NCBI RefSeq assembly: GCF_016863515.1
Contig: NZ_BOPA01000036.1
Span: 1-64,000 of the forward strand
Direction of reading: 5' to 3'
DNA: 64,000 nt
DNA from: Micromonospora gifhornensis
GTDB taxonomy: Bacteria > Actinomycetota > Actinomycetes > Mycobacteriales > Micromonosporaceae
The number at the start of each line of letters is the position of its first letter. Position 1 is the stretch's first letter. The notes under the pieces are model-generated. The model searched no databases. It saw only the letters and a list, made by a program, of their open reading frames with translations, and was not told the DNA's origin. Made by a program: the position numbers and the translations under genes. Below are positions 48,878 to 57,200 of the stretch, piece by piece.

Positions 48878-51149
48878 CGCTACGTTTCCCCTCGCTCGCA
48901 GCGTCGTCGGTGTCGTCGGCCAACAGCCAGCTTCCGTCGGTGTCGTCCCAGGCCGCCGTCTCCGGCTCGACATCGTCGAGGCGGAGCAGCGGCACCACGT
49001 CGTCGGGCGGTATCTCCAGGCCGCTCTGGCCCCAGGTATCAGCCCTCTCGACCAGCAGAGCGGCGGCGTCAGGGCGCACGGCCACCGGGTTCTCCGGCTG
49101 GCCGGCGGCCCGGACGGGTGGTGGCAACCCCACCGCTTGGTCCCGCTCCGGCTCGTCGACCGGGGCCACGACGCCGAGAGTGACGCCCGGCCGAATCGGG
49201 ACGACCGGCTCCATCTGGAGCGGGACGGGACCTTCGGTCGTTTCCGGCTCCGCCGTGGGTGCCTCGCTCGCCGCAGCGGCCGGCCTCCACTGGGCATCGT
49301 CCGCTGTGAGCGGGCGCGACGCGGCCGGATCCTTCGCGGTGCGACCACCACCGGGGGAATCCGGACCTGCGATTCCCGGCAGGCCGGGCATCATCGGCGC
49401 TACGGCGGGAGCTGCCGGCATCTCGGCAGGGCCGGTCACGACGGTGTCCAGGCCGAGGTTGCTTCCCGCCGCGGCGCCGGTCGGCGCGGCCGGTCCGTCC
49501 ACGGTGTCGACGCCGGGTGTCCAGTCGGCCGCGTCACCCTCGACCAGACCGGCGGCATCCGGCCGATCCGGTACGCCGGTGCCGCCGCCACCGGGCGACC
49601 CGGCGGCGCCAGGACTGCCCGGCATCATCGGTGTGCCGCCTGGCCCTGCGGCGCCTGTTGACGGCGGGCCGGCATGCAGGCCGGCGCCACCGGGCGGGGT
49701 GACCGTACCGACATCCGGCGGAAGCCCGGCCGGGTTGTCTCCGGGCATCCACGCCTGCGCATCACCCTCGAGCAGGCCGCTTGCGTCCGGGCGGTCCGGG
49801 ACGCCGGATCCGCCGCCGGGACTACCCGGCGTGCCGGGTGGCGCACTCGGCGGGAGACCGCCCGGGGTGCCGTTCGACGTCCCGGGTGATCCGGGAACGC
49901 TGACGCCCGTGCTCGGCAAGGCCGGGGGGCGTACCGGCAGAGCCGGCGGCGCAGACGGTGGAGCAACGCCGGCACCACCGCCCACTCCTGAGCCGGCCCC
50001 CGGTCGTGCAGGATTCAGCCCGTTCACCCCGCCAGCTGGCGGCGTCGGGTTTCGCGGGATCAGCGACGCCGGCGGAGGCAACGGAGCCAGCGGAGCTTGC
50101 AGGGCCGGCGGGGGCAACAGGGCCGGCGGGGGCAGCGGGGTCGACGGGGGCAGCGGGGTCGACGGGACCGGCGGAGGCACCGAGGCCCCCGGGGGCAACG
50201 GAGCTGACGGAGGCAACGGAGCTGACGGAGGCAACGGAGCCGGCAGGGCCGGCGGCGGCATCGGAGCCGGCGGGGGCATCGGAGCCGGCGGCGGGATGTT
50301 CGGCATGTTGCCCGCGTTGCCTCGCAAGCTACCGCTATCGGGCGGGCGGGGGCCACCACCACCGCCTGCCGCAAGGTTCGGTGGTGGTACAGCCGGCCGG
50401 TCGGGCGGCGGAATCCGAGGAGTCTCGGGTCGTGGCGGTGGCTGCGGACCGCCGCCAGGATTCCGCAGGTTCTCATTGCGCTCGGGGAGCAGAACCGATC
50501 CGTCCGTGATCCGGTAGTGGCCTGCCAGAACGTCGATTTCGTTGGCCATCGCCTCGGCCATAGGAAACTCGTACGGCGACCCGGTGATCGACACCAGGCC
50601 GTCGCCGCCGACGGCGTTACCGGCCGCTCGGGCGATCGCGGCGTACTGCCTGTCCCAGTGCGCAACCGCGTACTGGGCGTACTGGAGGGCGTTGCCGGCG
50701 TTGTACAGCTGCTCGTGGATGGGCAACCGGCCGGAGCCGGGAAGGCCCGCGATCCGCTCGGCCTGAGCATCGAGGTAGTCAGCCAGGTACTCCATCTGGC
50801 TGAGGAACACCTCGGCGGCCGGGCCCTGCCAGGGCTTGTCCTCGCCGGCAATCGCCTGCGCTTGGGCCCGGACAAACCTCGCCAGCTCGTCGAACGTGCG
50901 ATAGGCCTGCTCCACCGCCCCGCCGGCGTCCATCACGGACTGCGCATTGACCAGAGTCGCCGCGTGTGCTCTGGCTGCATCGGTGCCCAGTGCGGAGCCG
51001 CCGTTGACGGCGGCCCGAAGCAGCCGCCATCCCCCGCTCAACCGTGCCCATTTCCAATAGTCCTCCTCGTCAGCGGTGTTCACCGTCAGCGGCGGAAAGG
51101 TGGCGCCCGGATGGGCGTCGTGGGTCCACTGATCCTTGTCGACCGACAT
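48870..51149 (-). CDS. WXG-like N-terminal, Pro-rich T7SS accessory or effector protein
   Basis: A 759-residue protein. The N-terminal 230 residues are helical with a WXG-like turn (KPWQGPAAEVFLSQMEYL). A Pro-rich zone from 260 to 430 is made of PPAPMPPP, PLPPSAP and similar units. The last 310 residues carry about four imperfect repeats based on DRPDASGLLEGDAQAW, DRPDAAGLVEGDAADW, ASRPLTADDAQW and RPDAAALLVERADTW. No signal peptide or catalytic domain is seen. ATG 51149 follows CGAGG. It is probably a secreted or complex-associated WXG-type partner of the EccC operon. Confidence 0.65.
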   Translation of the reverse strand: MSVDKDQWTHDAHPGATFPPLTVNTADEEDYWKWARLSGGWRLLRAAVNGGSALGTDAARAHAATLVNAQSVMDAGGAVEQAYRTFDELARFVRAQAQAIAGEDKPWQGPAAEVFLSQMEYLADYLDAQAERIAGLPGSGRLPIHEQLYNAGNALQYAQYAVAHWDRQYAAIARAAGNAVGGDGLVSITGSPYEFPMAEAMANEIDVLAGHYRITDGSVLLPERNENLRNPGGGPQPPPRPETPRIPPPDRPAVPPPNLAAGGGGGPRPPDSGSLRGNAGNMPNIPPPAPMPPPAPMPPPALPAPLPPSAPLPPSAPLPPGASVPPPVPSTPLPPSTPLPPPALLPPPALQAPLAPLPPPASLIPRNPTPPAGGVNGLNPARPGAGSGVGGGAGVAPPSAPPALPVRPPALPSTGVSVPGSPGTSNGTPGGLPPSAPPGTPGSPGGGSGVPDRPDASGLLEGDAQAWMPGDNPAGLPPDVGTVTPPGGAGLHAGPPSTGAAGPGGTPMMPGSPGAAGSPGGGGTGVPDRPDAAGLVEGDAADWTPGVDTVDGPAAPTGAAAGSNLGLDTVVTGPAEMPAAPAVAPMMPGLPGIAGPDSPGGGRTAKDPAASRPLTADDAQWRPAAAASEAPTAEPETTEGPVPLQMEPVVPIRPGVTLGVVAPVDEPERDQAVGLPPPVRAAGQPENPVAVRPDAAALLVERADTWGQSGLEIPPDDVVPLLRLDDVEPETAAWDDTDGSWLLADDTDDAASEGKRSDV

Positions 51150-51228
51150 GACAAACCTCGCGTTCGGCGAAGGAGCGCTTACCGGGCACGAGCGGTCAGT
51201 CGCCGCCGGAGCCCCTCTAACGTGCGGG

Positions 51229-51999
51229 CTATGCACCCAGCCTGTTGATCCGGGCATTACTTCGGCGCATTGCGCCGTCGAGGTCGTTGACGCTCAGCGC
51301 GTTCAACTCCTCGGTCTCGTCGTATCTCTTGATGAGCTCTCGCAAGTCACTCTGAAGTGTCAGGAGTACGTCTTTGACGTCGTCCATTACGGTGATCGTC
51401 TGACCGCTCAGACCGGGCGACTCGCCAGCGCCCACTATTTTCTGGCGCATTTTCTCGGCCACGGCAAATCCGCCGGGACGCAGCTCGATGTCGGACAGGG
51501 CCGCTTTGGCCAGCTCCAGCATCCCGTCCTGCCGCAGAGGGGCGTCCAGAGCGTTGCAGAAGTAGGCGATTGCCGCGGTGTTGACCGCAATCCCGCCTCG
51601 GCCATCCGCGACGTCGGCGAACGGTTTGACGGCCAGTCCCTCGACGCTGACATGGGGCTTTTCAATGTACGCATGCTCTGGGTCGAACTCGTTCGGCGCA
51701 GTGACCCGATCCTTCGCGTCATCCTGCCGGTACTCGGCCACCAGAACCTTCCAGCGGTCCGACTCGGTCTGCTTGTGGTACCAGGCCCAAACGGCCAGCT
51801 CCTCCGGCGTGTAGTCGTTGTTTCCGACATCACCCCAGCTGTAAGCTCCGCGCTGCACCAGATCCTGTTCAATCTTGCTGACAACGGCCCGGGCCCAGCT
51901 GTCCCCATCCGTCGGATAACCGTGCGCCTCGTCATAGCTGCGAAAGAGGCCGATCATGTCGGCACCCGCGATGCTTGGTCGGTCCAGATCGATGCTCAT
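51229..51999 (-). CDS. Hypothetical protein of the T7SS operon
   Basis: A protein of about 256 residues, starting MSIDLDRPSIAGADMIG. It contains DSWARAVVSKIEQDLVQRGAYSWGD, KWKVLVAEYRQDDAKDRVTAPNEF and a C-terminal helix (VKDVLLTLQSDLRELIKRYDETEEL). No family is recognised. ATG 51999 is chosen for its purine-rich upstream; ATG 52053 would add 18 residues. It follows the two WXG100 genes on the same strand and may be a chaperone or substrate. Confidence 0.55.
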   Translation of the reverse strand: MSIDLDRPSIAGADMIGLFRSYDEAHGYPTDGDSWARAVVSKIEQDLVQRGAYSWGDVGNNDYTPEELAVWAWYHKQTESDRWKVLVAEYRQDDAKDRVTAPNEFDPEHAYIEKPHVSVEGLAVKPFADVADGRGGIAVNTAAIAYFCNALDAPLRQDGMLELAKAALSDIELRPGGFAVAEKMRQKIVGAGESPGLSGQTITVMDDVKDVLLTLQSDLRELIKRYDETEELNALSVNDLDGAMRRSNARINRLGA

Positions 52000-52130
52000 G
52001 ATCTCGGTCTCGCTCGTGCGGGAGCCGCGGCTTTCCGTGACGGAGACATCCACGGCTCAAGGGCAGAAGGCTCGGCGGTCGCCGGCCCTTCTGGTCCGAG
52101 CGGCCGCGAGCGCAGGCGGGGTCGCCGCGA

Positions 52131-52424
52131 TCAGGGAGTCCAGTAGGAGGCGTTGGCCTTCTCCGTGGCCCCGTAGTTGTCGGAAACGGTCATCAGCGTC
52201 CGGCGCGCGCGCTCCAGGAAGGTGTTCATCTGCTGGGCTGCCTGGTCCCAGCGCATCTTGGCGGCCCGGTAGGCGGTCTTGGCCTCCTCGCTCTCCCAGC
52301 CGTCAAGGCCACGCTCGACATTGACTTCCAGCTCGTTGAGAGCCTGCTCGATCCGCTGATTGATGCGGGTCACGTCGTCGAGGACCGCATCGGCCAGCCC
52401 GAAGTTGAAGGTGAAATTGGACAA
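52131..52424 (-). CDS. WXG100-family protein, EsxB-like
   Basis: A 97-residue helical hairpin: RINQRIEQALNELEVNVERGLDGWESEEAKTAYRAAKMRWDQAAQQMNTFLERARRTL. WES replaces the usual WxG, as in other EsxB-type members, and the C-terminus ends in NASYWTP, where a substrate signal is expected. It is the second gene of the operon, 30 bp after the first WXG100 gene. Confidence 0.85.
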   Translation of the reverse strand: MSNFTFNFGLADAVLDDVTRINQRIEQALNELEVNVERGLDGWESEEAKTAYRAAKMRWDQAAQQMNTFLERARRTLMTVSDNYGATEKANASYWTP

Positions 52425-52454
52425 GTCACTGCCTTTCTACGAGTGACGGGAGGA

Positions 52455-52775
52455 TCAGATGCCGGGCAGACCCGAACCGAGCTGACGCGTTGCGGACGAC
52501 GCCTCGTCCTCGGCCTGGTTGTAGCCCGCTCTGGTGCGCTCCATCTGGCCCTGCATCTCACGCAACGCGCGGATCACTTCGTTGAAGGACTGGCCCCACT
52601 GCTCCATCGCGGATCGGTAGCCTTGTGCTGCCGGCCCGGTCCAGCTGGCCATCAGTACGTCAACCTGGCCGGCGACGCTGCGATTGGCGCTGGTGAACTC
52701 GTCCGCCTTGGCGGCGAACTGCTGGGCCGCAGCCCGCATGCCTTCTTCGCTCGTGGAGACGTTGCCCATGGCCAT
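52455..52775 (-). CDS. WXG100-family protein, EsxA-like, first gene of the T7SS operon
   Basis: A 106-residue helical hairpin with SWTGPAAQGYRSAMEQWGQSFNEVIRALREM, carrying a classic WTG turn. ATG 52775 is chosen because GAGGAGC lies upstream at a usable distance; a TTG at 52784 would sit too close to it. It should pair with the neighbouring WXG100 protein as the secreted heterodimer. The divergent promoter region upstream holds 12-bp repeats. Confidence 0.9.
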   Translation of the reverse strand: MAMGNVSTSEEGMRAAAQQFAAKADEFTSANRSVAGQVDVLMASWTGPAAQGYRSAMEQWGQSFNEVIRALREMQGQMERTRAGYNQAEDEASSATRQLGSGLPGI

Positions 52776-52885
52776 GGTGCTCAAGCTCCTCGTGGTCGTA
52801 CGGAATTCGATGGTCTCTGCGGCCTGACGCGCCGCGGCAAGTCTGCGGAGCGCTGGTCGGGCTCTGCCAACTCACGAAGCAATAC

Positions 52886-52971
52886 CTGCACGATCGTGAA
52901 ATGAGATTGCCTATCCACACGCTTGGACGTAGGCGGCACCGGAAACACGTGAAGTGCCGCTGCACGATCGT
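52886..52971. promoter_or_regulatory. Two 12-bp direct repeats in the T7SS divergent promoter region
   Basis: CTGCACGATCGT occurs at 52886-52897 and again at 52960-52971, 74 bp apart, each carrying the palindrome ACGATCGT. The pair lies between the divergent secretion operon and effector operon and may allow one regulator to control both. No regulator is assigned. Confidence 0.5.
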
Positions 52972-53046
52972 TCCTTCCTGCGACCCGACCCTTCCGGACC
53001 GGCGGATCCCGACATTCACTTGGCCCCGCGAGGAGGGAATGCCGCG

Positions 53047-53460
53047 ATGGACTTCAACGCCCGGATCGAGGGTCTGTTCGAGGAGTACGAGCGTCAGCGC
53101 ACCAGTCTCAGCGAGTTGCAGGAGAAGATGCGCGGCATTTCGACGACCGCGACATCGCAGCGTCGGGAGGTCGTCGTCACCGTCGGACAGAACGGCGTGC
53201 TCACCGACATCCAGTTTCCGACCAGCGGCTACCGGCGAATGACGCCGAAGGAGCTCGCCTCAGTGATCATGGCTACCTACGCCGACGCCAGGGAACAGGC
53301 GATGGTGCAGGCCGCGGAGGTGCTCAAGCCCTTCCTCCCGGACGGGCTGGATGCGGGGGCGCTGGTTCGTGGCACCGCTGGCGCCGAGGCGTACTTTCCG
53401 ACTGAGCCGCGAATGGCCACGAGCGTACGGGAAATGATGCTCGGACGGTTGCCGCGATGA
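53047..53460 (+). CDS. YbaB/EbfC-like protein, first gene of the effector operon
   Basis: A 137-residue protein with a helical start (FNARIEGLFEEYERQRTSLSELQEKMRGIS) and the YbaB-like strand region REVVVTVGQNGVLTDIQFP. Extension at the C-terminus is about 40 residues longer than in the YbaB-like protein at 35374. ATG 53047 follows GGAGG. Its stop overlaps the next start (ATGA). Confidence 0.75.
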   Translation: MDFNARIEGLFEEYERQRTSLSELQEKMRGISTTATSQRREVVVTVGQNGVLTDIQFPTSGYRRMTPKELASVIMATYADAREQAMVQAAEVLKPFLPDGLDAGALVRGTAGAEAYFPTEPRMATSVREMMLGRLPR

Positions 53461-54203
53461 CGCACCCTGGCGGCGAGATCTACGTCGACCCGGATGGCGT
53501 GATCAAGACCGGCGACGGGTACGACCAGTACCTCGCCACCTATACCGGGCACCTGGCGCGTATTCGTGAGGTGCGGTCCCGGTACAGCGGCAGCTGGGGC
53601 GACGACGAGTTGGGCCGGGAGTTCGGGCAGAATTTCATACGAGGCCTGGACGCCATGGAGCAGATCGTGGAAACCGCGGTGGGAATGCTTCAGTACACGG
53701 CCGAAGGCCTGCGGGCCAGCGGCATCGACTACCGCCGAGCTGACGAGCACGCCCGCGAGGCCGGGCTTCTGCTGGCCCGCAGAGGCGAGACGCATCTGGT
53801 GAGCCACGGACTTCCCACCGAGTCCAGCCACATCTCCGACACCGTCACCACGCCCCGTGCGCCCGCCGCCTCGTACCTGACTCCGCTGACGCCGGCGCTG
53901 TCCGCACACGACACGCGGGACATCTCCGGGATGCTGGTCAACGCGGAACGACTCCCGCAGGGGTGCCGTCTCGTGGCTCTCGTTCCACTGCCCGACGGCA
54001 CCGTGCAGGTCGACGCGAACCGCTACGAGTCCGTCACGCCCGTGGCTGCCTCGGCAGTGACCGACCCGCAGGGACGGCCAATCGACCCGGATGGGCGGCA
54101 GTTCTTCGTCGTCCGCGACAACCCGAACGTGGACCCGACCGCAGCGGGCTACCGGCCGCTTCTCGTCGCCTATCCCACCGGCGGCGACCAGCCGGTCGCC
54201 TGA
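53457..54203 (+). CDS. WXG100-like protein with C-terminal extension
   Basis: A 248-residue protein. Residues 20-105 are a helical hairpin of WXG type (HLARIREVRSRYSGSWGDDELGREFGQNFIRGLDAMEQI). The C-terminal part is beta rich (GCRLVALVPLPDGTVQVDANRYESVTPVAA). It is coupled by ATGA to the YbaB-like gene and 21 bp upstream of the giant toxin, so it may guide that protein to the EccC machinery. Confidence 0.75.
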   Translation: MTHPGGEIYVDPDGVIKTGDGYDQYLATYTGHLARIREVRSRYSGSWGDDELGREFGQNFIRGLDAMEQIVETAVGMLQYTAEGLRASGIDYRRADEHAREAGLLLARRGETHLVSHGLPTESSHISDTVTTPRAPAASYLTPLTPALSAHDTRDISGMLVNAERLPQGCRLVALVPLPDGTVQVDANRYESVTPVAASAVTDPQGRPIDPDGRQFFVVRDNPNVDPTAAGYRPLLVAYPTGGDQPVA

Positions 54204-54224
54204 CAACTCCGCCCAGGTTGCCCG

Positions 54225-57200
54225 ATGCCAGACTTCCACATCCCCAACGACCCGGAATGGCAGTGGGTCTACGACCTCATTCTGTACGGAGTCGGTGAGG
54301 AGTACCCCGAGGCCGACCCGACCGCGCTGCGGGAGATGGCGCAGGAACTACAGATCACGGGCACCTTGGTGCTGAGCGAGGTAGCCGGTGCCGCATCCCT
54401 GAGCACGGCGCTTCACCACCACCTTGAGGGGCCGGCCGCGGAAGCCTACGCCCGCTTCGCTCCGGGTATCACCAACAGCCTGCCGGCCGGTGCCGACATC
54501 GCCAACTCGCTGGCCGACTCGGCCGAGCAGTTCGCCCTGGACTCGGAGGCAACGCAGTACGGCATCATCATCGCCGCCTTCACCATCGTGGTGGAGATTG
54601 CCATAGCGCTGGCCACCGGATTCGGGGCCGCCGCCGTGCCGGGCCTCATCAAGATCGGTCAAACGATCGTCCAGCAACTGGTCAATCTCTTCAAGGTCCG
54701 GATGCGGAATCTGCTGCTGCGGTCCGGATGGCAAGCCTTCGAAGAGGCACTCGAAGAGATCGCACAAACCTTGGCGGCACACCTCGCTCAGATGGCGGAG
54801 GGAAACCGGAGAACACCGGACGGTAGGGAAATCGGCATGGCCGCCGCCGGTGGCGCCTTCATCGGCGGCGGCATCGCCGCGGTATTCGGGCTCGTCCAGA
54901 GATACTTCCCGGGCATCAACCGGCACCTCTTCACCCGCGAGGCCTTCCTGGCGGGCCTTGAGACCGGCTTCGAGGGTCTCTTCACGCTGATGGTGCACGG
55001 GCAGTTCAATCCGTTCGCCACCGCGACATCCTCCATGATGGGCGGCTACGCGAGCGCAAGAGCGAACGAGTACGCCGACCATAATGTCGCGGCGGCGTTC
55101 GGCAAGCGACCACCCGAGCAGAACCTGCGCCCTGTGCCGTCTCCGGCCAGCACAGAGACCGCCTTAGAACGCAGCACCACCACACCCACCACACCCACCA
55201 CGGCCAGCACCGCCACACCCACCACGGCCAGTACCACCACGGCCAGTACCACTACGGCCACGACACCCACCACAGCCACCTCGACGGGCCAGGAAAGCCT
55301 CACTCCGGTTGGCGCAGCGCCCACAACTGCCACTGGTGGGTCAATCAACGTCGCATCCCCAGCAACCAGCCGACCGCCCATGGGGGGTACCGGACAGACC
55401 AGCGGGGCACCGACCAGCAGCGGCGGTACCGCAACGACCGGTGGCACCACCACATCGACCAGCGGCACCGCAACCACCGACGGCACCACATCGACCGGCG
55501 GGAACACAAACAGCGGCATCTTGGACGTCAACGTCGAGGGCCACTCAGGGCAAGCCACACCAAGCACGCCGCCACCTCCGAACGCCAGCGTGGTCGCGCG
55601 CACCGACCTCGGTACAGACCTGTCTGCGGCGACACCCCAGGCCCAGGGCTTGGCGGGCCTGGACACCACGCTCCGCCAACCCACCGACTCCGCTGTGGCG
55701 CAGCACATCGAGGTGCCAGCCCCGGGTGGTCACACCGCAGGCGACATGCTCAACCCGTCGGCCGTCACCCGCGACACGACCCGAAACACTGACGGTCCAG
55801 CAGAACTCACCGCCGACGATCGCACAGCCGCCGAAGGTTTCAAAGCACGGCTGGTCGATTCCGAACTGCCCGCCGAGTTGCGGGATGCGATCGGGATTGT
55901 TCGTGAGGTCGGACTAGCCGTCCCGCCTCAGGCCGAAGGCGACACCGACAGCCACGGAAGGCAGGTAGCCTTCGTTGCCGCCGACCACCTACGCCATCAC
56001 CCCAACGACATACACGGTGCGCGTGCCATCGTGACCAGGCTGGCCACCGGCCACCCCCGCACGGGAACCCTGCCTGGCGGCGCACATCGCGACCCCGTGG
56101 AGCTGCTTCAGGCCGCCCTTGACGCGGCCGGGGCAGCAGGGCTGACAGAGGCGGATATTCGCGCCGAACTAGCTGATCGCGAGCTCTCTGACGAGTCGAT
56201 CGCGAGTCTGTTCAGGCAGCTCACGGAAAGCTACCCCCACACCTACCAGTCGTGGCACGAGGAACGCCCAGAAGCCAGCCACACGACGAGGATCAGGCGC
56301 TACGGTCCGGCAGCTTCGGGCTCCCGGTCAATTCAGCCAGTGCCGGTTGCGCCGCATTCGGCTCCGCCACGACTTCCCGACCATCTCACCCTCACGACGA
56401 ACCCACCGGTCGCGCCACCAGCCGCTACGGGCACCATCGACGGCGGCCTGACCCAACAGACCGCCAACGCGGCCGGCGTCGACATCCTTCCTCCGCCCGC
56501 CACCGTCAACGACCGCACCCCCTCCGACCGCATCGAAGCAACTCACGACGAGTCCGAATCGGGCCTCCGGACGCCGCCGCAGCAGCCGACCGCCGAGCGC
56601 CTGCTGGCCGGTCTCCGCGCGGCGGCTCGACCAGCCCCAGCACAGGGTCTGCTCGGTCCCGACATCTTCGGCGTACGCCGGACCCCACCCCGGCCACCCT
56701 TCCTCCAGGTGGCCGCGCTACGCGACCTGGCCAGCGACCAGCTGCAGCCGTTGCTCGACCGCCTGGATCTGGCCACACCCCACGACCGGATCGCGAACGC
56801 CGTGGATGACTCGCAACTGAGCGGCGGTCTGGTCTGGACCGACGTACCGACGCACCGGACCTGGCTTGAGAATCCGAACGAGGTTCCCCCGGCCATGCGT
56901 GAGCTTCCGGCGACAGTCGACATGCCGGCGATGGTGCACTCGATCTGGCTTGGCGGCACGCCGCCCGACGACCACCTGGAGAATCTGGCCGCGATGGCGG
57001 CGAGTGCAAGCGGCGCCGGTTTCAAGACCCACCTGTGGACCGACATTCCCCGTGCCGACATAACCCGGGCCATGGCCTCGGACGCCCCGGAACTCGCGGC
57101 CGTCCGCCAGCTGGTCGGGTGGGCTCGCCGCAATCAGATTCTGCTCGTCAACGTGGACGAGGTCTTCCACGCCGGCGATCCGATGGATCTGGATGCCCAG

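Noticed and set aside
55165..55300. ACCACACCCACCACGGCCAGC-type repeats considered as a separate repeat element
   Set aside because: They encode the Thr-rich linker of the giant effector in frame and need no other explanation.
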